From Bacillota bacterium (GTDB lineage: Bacteria > Bacillota > Clostridia > DSM-8532), in NCBI GenBank assembly GCA_023443745.1, contig JAEZTB010000002.1, forward strand, positions 186,001 to 250,000: a stretch of 64,000 nt of DNA. Direction: 5' to 3'. The position numbers and the translations under genes were made by a program. Shown here one piece after another: positions 35,227 through 44,793 of this stretch; within the stretch, counting starts at the first letter, position 1, and every line of letters begins with the position of its first letter. The notes under the pieces are model-generated. The model made no database searches. It saw only the letters and a program-made list of their open reading frames with translations, and was not told the origin of the DNA.

Positions 35227-35919
35227 CTACCTGTTGCCGGCATCCCGGAACAAACCAACGGTTTTGCCAACACCAATCTTGATCAAAAGCCCTTTATTCG
35301 CCTGGTTGAGTTGTAGCTGCTTGTTTAGGAGGACAGCCAACTGATTTGCACGATTACTTTCCATTAACATTAACACTGCTTCCTTCTCCGGTTCCACGAT
35401 CATATCCAATACAATATTGAGCTTGCTTGCAGATCCACGGGCTTTTATGATGGTGCCCCCATAGTAGCCTGCATCCTGGCTGATTTGAATTACTCTCTCT
35501 GCCTTGCCTTTGTCTACAATAAGGAATAAAACGGTATACTCACTTTCATTATTTTTAGGTAAATGACTGTTGCTCCATTTTATTGCATTGTCCCTTTTCA
35601 TTTTTAGCACACCGGCAAGGGGCATGGTAAAAGCTATTCCATGATGGGGCCGGTCAAAATGAAATTTTATGTTTAGCTGGTCCAGAATTTCGGCTTCCCT
35701 GGCAGAAGGCACAACAATCAAAAGAATCTCTTTAGCGACTTCGTTCATTTCAATGAGCTGCAGCAAATTGCTCTTCATCGTACCTTTTCCCAAAAAACAA
35801 CTTACATCTCTTGCGCCCTTTTCTCGTGCGAATTCCAGTATCTTGCTTGCTTTTCCGCGGTTTACAATAATGGTCAACAGACTATAGGATATATCATTCA
35901 ACTGTCCATGATTCAACAT
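35227..35919 (-). CDS. Tandem PII-like protein (two domains)
   Basis: Cytoplasmic protein of 230 residues made of two PII-like domains: residues about 10-110 (LLTIIVNRGKASKILEFAREKGARDVSCFLGKG...) and about 122-225 (VLFLIVDKGKAERVIQISQDAGYYGGTIIKARG...). PII proteins work as trimers; a two-domain chain plus the neighbouring one-domain protein could complete one trimer, an inference. The start at 35919 lies inside the end of the DUF1538 gene (26-bp overlap), with GGAGG 9 nt upstream, so translation is likely coupled. Confidence 0.82.
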   Translation of the reverse strand: MLNHGQLNDISYSLLTIIVNRGKASKILEFAREKGARDVSCFLGKGTMKSNLLQLIEMNEVAKEILLIVVPSAREAEILDQLNIKFHFDRPHHGIAFTMPLAGVLKMKRDNAIKWSNSHLPKNNESEYTVLFLIVDKGKAERVIQISQDAGYYGGTIIKARGSASKLNIVLDMIVEPEKEAVLMLMESNRANQLAVLLNKQLQLNQANKGLLIKIGVGKTVGLFRDAGNR

Positions 35920-37429
35920 TTAAAATTTCCTCCACCTCATCGTCCATGGTTTCTGCCATCAGCGGACGCGACTTCATTTTATAAATCAATCCCAATAATT
36001 GCAGAGCGATCAACGGTGTCATAGCGACTAATGCAATAACACCAAACCCATCCTGTACAACATTTGCACCGGGAATATACTCTGCGGCCCCCATTGCAAA
36101 AGGCAGTATAAAAGCCGATGTCATGGTTCCTGCCGCAACACCTCCGGAATCATAGGCAATTCCGACAAAAATATCAGGGACAATGAAAGACAACATAATT
36201 GCGATAACCATACCTGGAAGCAAGATATGCCACAGTTGAAGCTCTGGTATCACTATCCGAAGCATGGAGAAGCCCACTGCCGCTCCAACACCTAAACAAA
36301 GTGTTAGCATGACTGTAAGGGCTTTGATGGATCCAACCGTTTCATCTTCAATCTGACGTGTAAGGACATGCACGGACGGTTCTGCGGGAATAGTAATTAT
36401 TCCAAACACCATGCCAACAACCACCAACAGCCAGGGCTGCTCAAAAGCTGCCAACTGATAGCCCACCTGACGGCTTGCTTCAATGAATCCGGTATTGATA
36501 CCGGTTAGAAACAGGATTAAACCCACATATGTGTATATGCAGCCAATAAAAATCCTTTTCAGCTTGTTAAACGGTTGTCTTATCCATATTAATTCGATGA
36601 TGATATAGATAATTAGAATAGGCAATATGGCTAAAAGTGTCTCTAGCGCATACTGGGGAATACTCGTAAAAACATCAATCATCACGCTTTTGTCAACTAT
36701 TTCCGACACCGGCAATTTTCCGGCCAAGGGACCTGATCCGGTAAGAATCCCCTGAATCATAACAGCAATAATAGCACCGGTTGATGCAATACCCAGCATA
36801 CCAAACCCATCGTTCTCTTCTTTTTCTTGACTGCGTGTCATTCCAGATATACCCACTGCAAGAGCAAGTATAAACGGTACGGAAACAGAACCGGTGGTAT
36901 TTCCGGAAGCATCAAAGGCAATGGCAAGGAAATCAGGCTGTGTGAAAATGCCAAGTCCTAGAATGATCATATAAACAACCATCATAAAGCGATTCAATCG
37001 AAGATTCTTTAATATTCTGTATGTTCCAAATGAGACCATAACTCCAACTCCAAGAGAAACTAGCAAAACCATAAGATCTGATTGGAACCGACCACTTGTC
37101 ACCGCTGTTACCTGACCCGCTAAAATATGCAAATCGGGTTCGGCCACAGTCACAATGAAACCAAAAAAAACACCACCCAGCAAAATAAGCCAGAGCTTAT
37201 TCGATTTTACGAGTACTCCACTAATTTGTTCACCTATCGGAGTTATTGAGATATCAATTCCTAATAGAAAGAGTGGCATGCCTATAACCATCAAGAGCGT
37301 GCCTACAATAAATTTAAGAATAATAGGTGTCTCCAGAGGGGTTAGCGTAAAAGATAAAATGATGGTAATTACAAAAATTGGAATGATTGAAAATATGACT
37401 TCTTTTATCTTTTCCAGTATTGATACCAA
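35894..37429 (-). CDS. DUF1538 integral membrane protein with internal duplication
   Basis: Polytopic membrane protein of 511 residues, about 12 hydrophobic segments in two homologous halves. The repeated motifs are VAEPDLHILAGQV (about 105) and PAEPSVHVLTRQI (about 355), and AFDASGNTTGSVSVPFILALA (about 172-192) and AYDSGGVAAGTMTSAFILPFA (about 426-446). Inverted or duplicated halves are typical of transporters, so transport is likely, but the substrate is unknown. The start is TTG with GGAG 7 nt upstream. It is co-transcribed with PII-like genes on one side and a TetR gene on the other, implying regulation by cellular energy or nitrogen signals. Confidence 0.82.
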   Translation of the reverse strand: MVSILEKIKEVIFSIIPIFVITIILSFTLTPLETPIILKFIVGTLLMVIGMPLFLLGIDISITPIGEQISGVLVKSNKLWLILLGGVFFGFIVTVAEPDLHILAGQVTAVTSGRFQSDLMVLLVSLGVGVMVSFGTYRILKNLRLNRFMMVVYMIILGLGIFTQPDFLAIAFDASGNTTGSVSVPFILALAVGISGMTRSQEKEENDGFGMLGIASTGAIIAVMIQGILTGSGPLAGKLPVSEIVDKSVMIDVFTSIPQYALETLLAILPILIIYIIIELIWIRQPFNKLKRIFIGCIYTYVGLILFLTGINTGFIEASRQVGYQLAAFEQPWLLVVVGMVFGIITIPAEPSVHVLTRQIEDETVGSIKALTVMLTLCLGVGAAVGFSMLRIVIPELQLWHILLPGMVIAIMLSFIVPDIFVGIAYDSGGVAAGTMTSAFILPFAMGAAEYIPGANVVQDGFGVIALVAMTPLIALQLLGLIYKMKSRPLMAETMDDEVEEILNVESWTVE

Positions 37430-37445
37430 TTCGTTACTCCTTCAC

Positions 37446-38060
37446 TTACTTACTTTTTTCAGGTGAGAAACTTTTGAGTGCTAAGGAATGGACCGCCGCA
37501 GGAATAATAATTTTTGCCACAAAATGAGCCATTTCTTCCGGTGGCTGCTTTCGACCGGTTTTTAGCCATGTTTCAAGTAAGCCAATATAACCGTTGATAA
37601 TAAATGAATTGAATAACTCGTATTCGGCTGATCCCATGAGCGAGCCGGCTTCTTTCCATGCGTCTGAGCATTTCTCCTCGACAAGCTTTTTCAAGCGCTG
37701 AATAAAGGCCATATCACCATTATGTCCAAGCATAATTTCGCATATTACGGCATTTTCGTTGAAAAAGGAGAATACATTTGTGAGAATATTAGAAGCTTCT
37801 TCATCTGGTAGAACAGAGACTTTCATATCATTGATGATGTAATTGAATTCAGTAAAAAAGTTTTCTTCAAGCTTTTTTATCATATCAAAAATATCAGCGT
37901 AATGATAATAAAAAGTACCCCGATTAATATCCACAAGACTGCACAACTCTTGTACAGTAATTTCAGATGCAGGTTTTTCTCGAAGTAAAGTGATAAGACC
38001 TTCTCTTAACCTCTTCTTTGTATTTTTTACACTCCGGTTCTCGCACCCTTTTGATTTCAT
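37446..38060 (-). CDS. TetR-family regulator heading the DUF1538/PII operon
   Basis: Regulator of 204 residues. The N-terminal helix-turn-helix is clear (about 10-55: TKKRLREGLITLLREKPASEITVQELCSLVDINRGTFYYHYADIFDMI), typical of the TetR_N/AcrR type. The C-terminal half is helical and should bind a ligand. It lies 16 bp upstream of the DUF1538 start on the same strand and divergent from the ABC ATPase at 38209, so it may control both transcription units. The 148-bp gap contains the short inverted repeat GTTT-AGAC-AAAC near 38077, too weak to call an operator. Confidence 0.85.
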   Translation of the reverse strand: MKSKGCENRSVKNTKKRLREGLITLLREKPASEITVQELCSLVDINRGTFYYHYADIFDMIKKLEENFFTEFNYIINDMKVSVLPDEEASNILTNVFSFFNENAVICEIMLGHNGDMAFIQRLKKLVEEKCSDAWKEAGSLMGSAEYELFNSFIINGYIGLLETWLKTGRKQPPEEMAHFVAKIIIPAAVHSLALKSFSPEKSK

Positions 38061-38208
38061 TAAAAATCACCTATTCGTTTAGACAAACAGCTTTTGTTCT
38101 GTTGAAATTCATTCATTTCGAAAAAAAGCTGTATATTTGATATTGATTATATTTATGCTAAACTTAATTCTAGTGCAAATTTCAACACTTGTCAAATATG
38201 GAGGCAGC

Positions 38209-38913
38209 ATGAGTACATTTGTTAACTTTGAAAATGTAGATAAAGTATATCGTTCCGGGGACGTTAAGATTACAGCTTTGCATAGCGCATCTTTTGAAAT
38301 AGAAGAAGGAGAAATATGTGTCATTGTCGGACAATCTGGAGCCGGAAAAACAACACTGTTGAATATCCTGGGAGGCATGGATACTCCGACCTCCGGTGAA
38401 ATACGGATAGGCGATAAGGAGATTTCCACCCATAATAAGCATCAATTGACGGCGTTTCGTCGTGAGGATATTGGCTTCGTGTTTCAATTTTATAATCTTA
38501 TGCCCAATCTTACAGCACTTGAGAATGTGGAAATCGTTACTCAGATGATAAAAGATCCCTCACCTGCGGATCAGGTGCTTCAAGATGTCGGTCTGGGTGA
38601 TCGGCTTGATAATTTTCCTGCACAGCTTTCAGGCGGTGAACAGCAGCGTGTAGCCATTGCGAGGGCTTTAGCAAAAAATCCGAAATTACTGCTTTGTGAT
38701 GAACCAACCGGAGCTTTGGACTACCAGACCGGCAGGCAAATATTGCAGCTGCTGCAGGATCAAAGCCGCAGGAATGGCATGACTGTTGTCATAGTCACAC
38801 ATAATTCCGCACTTACAGAGATGGCTGACAGAATCATCCGAATGAAAAGCGGAACCATCGTTTCAGTTGAAAAGAATGAAAAAGTCACACCTATTGAGGA
38901 GATTGAATGGTAA
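38209..38913 (+). CDS. ABC transporter ATPase, MacB/LolD type
   Basis: Cytoplasmic ATPase of 234 residues. Walker A (GQSGAGKTT, about 45-53), Q-loop (FVFQFYNLMPNL), signature (LSGGEQQRVAIARAL, about 142-156), Walker B (LLLCDEPTGALD) and H-loop (TVVIVTHN) are all intact. The frame extends to 38137, but GGAGG 4 nt before the ATG at 38209 marks the start. It powers the FtsX-type permease whose gene overlaps its end by 7 bp. Such pairs act as mechanotransmission or export systems rather than importers. Confidence 0.93.
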   Translation: MSTFVNFENVDKVYRSGDVKITALHSASFEIEEGEICVIVGQSGAGKTTLLNILGGMDTPTSGEIRIGDKEISTHNKHQLTAFRREDIGFVFQFYNLMPNLTALENVEIVTQMIKDPSPADQVLQDVGLGDRLDNFPAQLSGGEQQRVAIARALAKNPKLLLCDEPTGALDYQTGRQILQLLQDQSRRNGMTVVIVTHNSALTEMADRIIRMKSGTIVSVEKNEKVTPIEEIEW

Positions 38914-41900
38914 TGAAGCACAGCTCAGCGTGGCATAAAAACAACAGTCGTGAAATCAAACTTACATTGGAAAGATACATTGCCATTCTTGTTATTATCG
39001 CACTTGGCACAGGCTTCTTCTCTGGCTTAAGGATTACAAAAAGCGCTATGGTAGAAACCTTTAACAACTATGTTGCAAAATATCAAATGTATGACTACCG
39101 CTTGATTTCCACCTTGGGATTGACAAAGGAAGATGTCGAATACTTTTCAAGTCAGGACGGCACCGTAGCAAAAGGTGCCGTATCGGTGGATTTCATTGCT
39201 GATCATGGTTCGAAAAAAGAGATTGTTTTAAGAGCTCATTCCATAACGGATTCCGTAAATAAGCTCAATATTGTCTCAGGCAGAATGGCTGAGGCAAATA
39301 GTGAGTGCATAGTAGATTCCCGGTACTTTTCGAAAGATGATATCGGATCTACGATTCGTGTATCGTCGTCCAATGACGAGGATACGATCGGCAATCTTGC
39401 ATATGAGGAATATAACATTGTTGGCCTTGCTGATTCCGTCAATTATATCAGTCATGAGCGCGGAATCACTAAGATAGCCGGCGGCTCCATCAAAGCGTTT
39501 GTCTATATACCTGAAGATGGATTCTCAATGGATTTCTACACTGAAATCTTTATAAAGCTTGCCGATAACAGTGAAGTCTACAGCGATGAATACAAAGCCT
39601 TGATTTCTTCCAAAGAATCTTTTTTTGAAGAAGAATTGGCCAAAAGAGCTGATCTGCGCTATCAGAATATTTCATCGGAAGCCGATGAAAAGATCGCAGA
39701 AGCACAAAAGGATTATGATGAAGGTTATGAAAAATACCTGCTTGAAAAGGCCGATGCCATGGCAGAACTGGAAGATGCGAGGAAAAAGCTTGAGGATGCC
39801 AGAATTGAAGTCCAAGAAAATGAAGTAAAGCTTCGTGATGGTGAAAAGAAACTTGCTTCTGCTGAAAAGGAATATAACGATTCACTTTCAGAATACAAAA
39901 AATCTTTTTCTGAATATGAAACAAAGAAAGCAAGCACACTTGCAACCTTGGAGCTACAGAAAAGTGAGGTCGACAGCAACCTTAAATCAGTTACCTCCGC
40001 CATGAAACAGATTGAGAGCAGCGGGGTATTGGAGCAGTATCATGAACTTACTGAAACGATCCGTTCTCTGGAAAATTTGCTATCCCAGATCGGCAATCCG
40101 GAAAGTCCGGAGTATATTACAACTCGTGCTCAATTGGAACAGGCAAAGACCGCTCTGGCTAAGATAGAAGCTACCGGTGTCATTGAACAATATGCTGCAC
40201 TGGAAAGCAATCTCATACAGCTGGATGCCGCACAAAAGGAACTGGTGAAAGCAAAGAAAGAGGCTGAGCAACAATTCAGCAGTTCAGAATCAGAGTTGAT
40301 TGCTGCTGGAGCACAATTGGATTCCGCTAAAAAGCAAATCGATACGAAGAAAAAGGAAATCCGTGATGGCTGGACTGCTTTAGAAGAGGGAAAAGCCGAG
40401 TATGAAAAAGGCCTCAAGGATTACGAAGATGGTAAAAAAGAGGCTGATGAGTCATTTGCATCAGCAGAAGAGGAACTGGCAAAGGGCAAGAAGGAAATTG
40501 ATGATGCCAAAGAGGAAATCAAAGACATCTCTGAACCAAATGTCTTTGTAATGGATCGAAGCTACAATTCTGGATATGCCAGCTTTGATAATGACTCCTC
40601 CATTGTTGATGGAATTGCAAAGGTCCTTCCTATTTTCTTCTTTTTGGTGGCAGCGTTGGTTTGTTCAACTACTATGACAAGAATGGTGGACGAGCAACGT
40701 ACACAAATTGGCACGTCAAAGGCTCTTGGGTACAGTAATGGTGCAATTACCAGGAAATATATTTTCTATTCAGGGAGTGCTTCCGTGCTTGGATGCATTT
40801 TCGGATACCTCCTGGGTACAAAGTACTTTCCAATGGCAATATGGACGGCTTACGGTATGTTATATGGTTTTGCACCGATTGTATATGTATTTGATATGAG
40901 GCTTGCAATCATCTCTTTGATCGCTTCCTTATTGTGCTCGGCCGGTGTAACCTACCTTTCCTGTAAAAGTGAGCTGACTCAAATGCCGGCGGAGCTGATC
41001 CGCCCGAAGGCTCCAAAGTCCGGCAGGCGTGTCATTTTAGAACGCGTGCAGTTTATTTGGAACAAAATAAGTTTCTTGCATAAGGTATCAATCCGTAATA
41101 TATTGCGTTATAGAAAGAGGCTTTTGATGACCGTGCTGGGCGTGGCAGGATGTGCGGCACTGGTTTTGGCCGCTCTGGGGATCAGTGACTCCATAAGCAA
41201 TATTGTTGATGATCAATTTGATACCATCATGACCTACGACTATGATATTTACTTTTCAGAGGCACAAAGCAGGGACGAGATACAAAAATTTACCGAAGAT
41301 TACTCGGGAGAATTATCTGAATGTGTATTCGTGTCCACCGGCACCTTTGAAATATTGAGCGGGAATAGCACAAAAAAATCCTATATCGTAGCAACCGATG
41401 ATCCGGATATATCAAACATTATCGGACTCTATTCGAACGGCAAGAAGATATCCTACCCCGGGCCCGGTAAAGCAGTCATAAATGATAAGCTGGCAAAAAA
41501 CAGCAACGTATCTGTTGGAGATACGATTACAATTAAAATAAGTGATACTGAAATGGTAGACCTGGAAGTCGGGGGCATTTTTGAGAACTATATGAACAAC
41601 TATATATACATGACGGGTGAAACTTATAAAACTTTGTTCGGGGAAGATCCTCTCTATAAAAGTGCTTATGCTGCAACAGAGAAAGAAGATCTCTATGCTG
41701 TTTCAGCGTTGCTGTCAAAAGGTGATAAGGTTGCTTCCGTATCTGTCCTGAACGACATGCGGAGCACTGTAGATAATATGATGCAAAGCCTGAACTATAT
41801 CATCTGGCTGGTCATTGCCTGTGCAGGGGTTCTAGCCTTTGTAGTCATGTATAACCTTAACAACATTAACATTACAGAGCGCACCCGTGAGATTGCAACG

Positions 41901-42191
41901 ATCAAGGTACTTGGCTTCTATGCCAAGGAAACCCATTCCTATATTTTCAGGGAGACCCTTCTTTTGACGGCAATCGGTGCTTTATTGGGTTTAGGCCTCG
42001 GCAAATTACTTCACAAATGGATCATGAGCCAGATTATTGTAGAAGCCATGACCTTTAAGGAACAAATATTCCCGATAAGTTATATCAGCGCTGTCGTTAT
42101 TACATTTATTCTTACATTTATAGTAAGCTTAATACTTAGAAGAAAAATAAATAATATCAATATGGCTGAATCATTAAAATCAGTTGAATAA
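38907..42191 (+). CDS. FtsX-type ABC permease with long extracytoplasmic coiled coil
   Basis: Inner-membrane permease of 1094 residues. A first TM (about 20-40) is followed by an extracytoplasmic region with a long coiled coil (about 249-541, rich in E/K/A heptads), then an FtsX permease block of four helices (about 565-715), a second extracytoplasmic domain (about 770-960) and a second FtsX block (about 965-1090). The paired FtsX domains and ATPase partner fit the type VII ABC superfamily; a long coiled coil may span the wall or clamp a substrate. The overlap with the ATPase gene shows tight coupling. Antimicrobial-peptide resistance is one family role but is not shown here. Confidence 0.88.
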   Translation: MVMKHSSAWHKNNSREIKLTLERYIAILVIIALGTGFFSGLRITKSAMVETFNNYVAKYQMYDYRLISTLGLTKEDVEYFSSQDGTVAKGAVSVDFIADHGSKKEIVLRAHSITDSVNKLNIVSGRMAEANSECIVDSRYFSKDDIGSTIRVSSSNDEDTIGNLAYEEYNIVGLADSVNYISHERGITKIAGGSIKAFVYIPEDGFSMDFYTEIFIKLADNSEVYSDEYKALISSKESFFEEELAKRADLRYQNISSEADEKIAEAQKDYDEGYEKYLLEKADAMAELEDARKKLEDARIEVQENEVKLRDGEKKLASAEKEYNDSLSEYKKSFSEYETKKASTLATLELQKSEVDSNLKSVTSAMKQIESSGVLEQYHELTETIRSLENLLSQIGNPESPEYITTRAQLEQAKTALAKIEATGVIEQYAALESNLIQLDAAQKELVKAKKEAEQQFSSSESELIAAGAQLDSAKKQIDTKKKEIRDGWTALEEGKAEYEKGLKDYEDGKKEADESFASAEEELAKGKKEIDDAKEEIKDISEPNVFVMDRSYNSGYASFDNDSSIVDGIAKVLPIFFFLVAALVCSTTMTRMVDEQRTQIGTSKALGYSNGAITRKYIFYSGSASVLGCIFGYLLGTKYFPMAIWTAYGMLYGFAPIVYVFDMRLAIISLIASLLCSAGVTYLSCKSELTQMPAELIRPKAPKSGRRVILERVQFIWNKISFLHKVSIRNILRYRKRLLMTVLGVAGCAALVLAALGISDSISNIVDDQFDTIMTYDYDIYFSEAQSRDEIQKFTEDYSGELSECVFVSTGTFEILSGNSTKKSYIVATDDPDISNIIGLYSNGKKISYPGPGKAVINDKLAKNSNVSVGDTITIKISDTEMVDLEVGGIFENYMNNYIYMTGETYKTLFGEDPLYKSAYAATEKEDLYAVSALLSKGDKVASVSVLNDMRSTVDNMMQSLNYIIWLVIACAGVLAFVVMYNLNNINITERTREIATIKVLGFYAKETHSYIFRETLLLTAIGALLGLGLGKLLHKWIMSQIIVEAMTFKEQIFPISYISAVVITFILTFIVSLILRRKINNINMAESLKSVE

Positions 42192-42198
42192 GGTAGTT

Positions 42199-42226
42199 AA
42201 CGAGCTCTTTATGGGGCTCGTTTTTT
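42199..42226 (+). terminator. Rho-independent terminator of the ABC operon
   Basis: AACGAGC / GCTCGTT stem, extendable to 9 bp with a wobble pair, with a loop of about 6 nt followed by six T. It lies 8 bp after the permease stop and ends 8 bp before the convergent SiaA-like gene. Confidence 0.85.
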
Positions 42227-42233
42227 GTTAATA

Positions 42234-43442
42234 TTATTTCATTCTAAAGCCGATTAAGGCTATATCATCTCTTTGCTCTTCATCACCCATAAAGTCCTTC
42301 AATGCGGTTTTAAAAGTTTGTGCTTGTACCTGCATTGGCTCATTGGAATTCCTCTGAATCAGTTCAGCAAATCTATGTATTCCAAAGCCATATATATCCT
42401 CTACACCATTTTGATCCAGAAATCCGTCCGTAGTCATGTAAAATGCTGTTTTTTCATTCCAGGTTATTTCATGATCCTTATACACATAGTCAATATTAGA
42501 CTTTCTGTAGCCCACACTTTGTCTGTCTCCTCTTATTTCTTTCACTATGCCGTCATTGGCTATAAAAAGAGAGAGTTTTGCTCCCGAATAAATAAGCTTT
42601 TTATTTTCAGGAAAAATCATGCATATGCCTATATCCAATCCATTATGCAATTTTTTGGAGCTATCATACGCATTCATTGTACTTTTTACTTTCCGATTTA
42701 ATTCACTGATTACGCTTGCCGGACTTTGACAGTTTCCTTCCTCTACAATTCTTTGCAGAACGGCATTTACAGTCATAGTCATCAAAGCTCCGGACACCCC
42801 ATGCCCTGTGCAGTCAATAACAGCTAAAATCAATCCGTCCTTCATTTTCCTGAACCAATAAAAGTCCCCGCCTACAATGTCTTTTTGCTCATAGAATACA
42901 AAAAATTCAGAAAGGCATCTTGACATGACAGCATCATCCGGCAGCAGCGAGTGTTGAATCATTTTTGCATATGTCATACTTTCCAAGATACTGTCATTTT
43001 TTTCTTTTAAAATCATTTCAACACTTTTTCGTTCTTCTATTTCATTTTTTAAGCTATTTTCTCTATCCGAAAGCATATCCGCCATCTTATTGAAGGCTTC
43101 AGAGAATTCACCCATATAGTCTACCCGCTGGGCATAATCCCCTTTTGCAATTTGCTGCGCCTGCCAGGTAAGATGAAGCAATCTTGAATGAAGCTCCTTT
43201 AGACTGGAAGCCAGGAAGTTAGTCTTTTTAGGGCGCTCTATGCTTAGATTCCCTTGAGCAAGAGGAACGGCATATTCATTAAGCTCCTTAATATCTTCTG
43301 TCAATATATTGGCTAAAGCAATCAAATCATTTAATTCATCGTTCTCGGTGCTTTTATTTGAAATCGGGTAAAACTTCCCCTTGGTTAACAAATAGAGGCA
43401 TTCCAGTACTTCGGCAATTGTATTCAATTCTTTTTCATTCAT
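42234..43442 (-). CDS. SiaA-like PP2C (SpoIIE) phosphatase with HAMP-like region
   Basis: Cytoplasmic phosphatase of 402 residues. A HAMP-like helical segment (about 80-130) and a coiled coil precede a SpoIIE-type PP2C domain (about 190-400) with metal-binding motifs KDIVGGDFYWF, AVIDCTGHGVSGALMTM and, near the end, DDIALIGFRM. In the Sia pathway this enzyme dephosphorylates SiaC. Unlike Pseudomonas SiaA it has no visible transmembrane helix, so the input may be cytoplasmic. It is the last gene of the siaB-siaC-siaD-V4R-siaA-like operon, starting 19 bp after the V4R stop. Assignment rests on domain and operon. Confidence 0.85.
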   Translation of the reverse strand: MNEKELNTIAEVLECLYLLTKGKFYPISNKSTENDELNDLIALANILTEDIKELNEYAVPLAQGNLSIERPKKTNFLASSLKELHSRLLHLTWQAQQIAKGDYAQRVDYMGEFSEAFNKMADMLSDRENSLKNEIEERKSVEMILKEKNDSILESMTYAKMIQHSLLPDDAVMSRCLSEFFVFYEQKDIVGGDFYWFRKMKDGLILAVIDCTGHGVSGALMTMTVNAVLQRIVEEGNCQSPASVISELNRKVKSTMNAYDSSKKLHNGLDIGICMIFPENKKLIYSGAKLSLFIANDGIVKEIRGDRQSVGYRKSNIDYVYKDHEITWNEKTAFYMTTDGFLDQNGVEDIYGFGIHRFAELIQRNSNEPMQVQAQTFKTALKDFMGDEEQRDDIALIGFRMK

Positions 43443-43461
43443 GTGTTATAAACTCCCGGCT

Positions 43462-43995
43462 TTAATTCTTCAAATTTACCTGGAATCTACACACCCGATC
43501 TCCTGTAGCCCAGCAATCAATTTCTTTTGCAATAAACTCTTTTCCTGTATATTCTTTCATAATGCCTGCGATAAACCCCTCATCATAATCACATACAGAT
43601 TCTTCCGTTATGGGCAAACCGGAACAATCCAAATCCTCTGCAACAGTCAGTGTGAATTCAAGCTTTTCTACATCTGCTCTCTCCACCACTAATATGCCGA
43701 TCCCCAGCGCCTGAAGCTTCTTTTGAAGCTGTGCAATAAACCCGTCAAAATCCAAACCTTTATCCAGAACATTTTTACAGAACTCTCTACCGGCAAGGAG
43801 TCCACATTCCCTGAAAATTTCAGCAGAAACCTCTGTGCCATATTTTGAATTGAGAATATCCCTCATTGCAAACTGAAAAAGTCTATAAACAGAAACAGGC
43901 ATGGTATCTCCCAGATTAGGACGGCCAGTCTCAATATCACCAATTGCTTCCCAGGTAAACTCTGAATTCTCCAACTTGCTCTTAAATTTAAACAT
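43462..43995 (-). CDS. V4R (4-vinyl reductase-type) small-molecule-binding protein
   Basis: Cytoplasmic protein of 177 residues with a V4R domain over most of its length. The C-terminus is diagnostic: VCDYDEGFIAGIMKEYTGKEFIAKEIDCWATGDRVCRFQV, including the Cys pair typical of V4R/XylR-N domains; the N-terminus has VYRLFQFAMRDIL. V4R domains bind hydrophobic or other small ligands and sit in sensors. GGAGGG precedes the ATG at 43995; the upstream frame to 44091 overlaps siaD and is rejected. Its place inside a Sia-type operon suggests a ligand input to c-di-GMP control, an inference. Confidence 0.82.
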   Translation of the reverse strand: MFKFKSKLENSEFTWEAIGDIETGRPNLGDTMPVSVYRLFQFAMRDILNSKYGTEVSAEIFRECGLLAGREFCKNVLDKGLDFDGFIAQLQKKLQALGIGILVVERADVEKLEFTLTVAEDLDCSGLPITEESVCDYDEGFIAGIMKEYTGKEFIAKEIDCWATGDRVCRFQVNLKN

Positions 43996-44011
43996 GCTTC
44001 CCTCCGATGAA

Positions 44012-44782
44012 TTAATTTTTGCAGACCAGCTTTTGTTTGTATTTTTTCTTTTGTTCATACATCCTTTTATCAGCAATTTCAATAATTTCATCTATATTGC
44101 ATTTGCACTTATCGTCTACTTCCAGTATTCCATAACTGAAATCAAGCTTATATGGTTTGTTTATCTGCTTATTTCTCTTTTGAAGAGAAGATACAATCTT
44201 CTTCAGTATTTTTTTTGCGTCGTCCTCTCTACACTCGGGGAAAATGACCAGAAGCTCATCTCCGCCAATTCTGCTTATGCTGTCACATTCTCTTATGGTT
44301 TCTCTAAACAGATTACAAATAGTAATAATAAATTCGTCTCCCTCTTGATGTCCATAAGTATCATTCACATGCTTCAGTCCGTTAAGATCAATAAAACAGA
44401 CACAAAAGCTCATTTTATTTCTTTTTGTTAATTTAATTTGATTGGACAGAAGTGTCAGACCGGTACCTCTGTTGTATACATTGGTTAATGTATCAATGGT
44501 AGCCAGGTAACTTAGTCTTTTTTCAGTTTTTTTTCTTTCTTCAATTTCTTTTTTAAGTTCACTATGTATTCGCTGTAAATATTCCTGCTGCCCATCACTT
44601 ATTCTTACTAGCTTTTGAGTTAATTTAAGCATCTTTTTAAATTGAAGAACCAAATCTTTATAGTTATTTAGTAAGGGATCATCCTTAAATTCCCCATTTT
44701 CAATTATAGAATCAGCACTTTCCAAAGTATCATTTTCTATCTTAAAAAGATCCAGATTACTGTCATCATTCAAGATGCTCAC
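44012..44782 (-). CDS. SiaD-like diguanylate cyclase (GGDEF)
   Basis: Cytoplasmic diguanylate cyclase of about 256 residues, making c-di-GMP from GTP. A helical/coiled-coil N-terminus (about 1-100) leads to the GGDEF domain (about 105-250): TLTNVYNRGTG, FIDLNGLKHVNDTYGH and the active site RIGGDELLVIF (GGDEL). RECD lies five residues before GGDEL, an intact RxxD product-inhibition site. The coiled N-terminus is the region that SiaC activates in Pseudomonas SiaD. The first possible codon, TTG at 44797, overlaps the siaC stop, but GTG at 44782 has GAGGTGG 6 nt upstream and is preferred. Confidence 0.9.
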   Translation of the reverse strand: MSILNDDSNLDLFKIENDTLESADSIIENGEFKDDPLLNNYKDLVLQFKKMLKLTQKLVRISDGQQEYLQRIHSELKKEIEERKKTEKRLSYLATIDTLTNVYNRGTGLTLLSNQIKLTKRNKMSFCVCFIDLNGLKHVNDTYGHQEGDEFIITICNLFRETIRECDSISRIGGDELLVIFPECREDDAKKILKKIVSSLQKRNKQINKPYKLDFSYGILEVDDKCKCNIDEIIEIADKRMYEQKKKYKQKLVCKN

Positions 44783-44793
44783 TTCTAACCACC

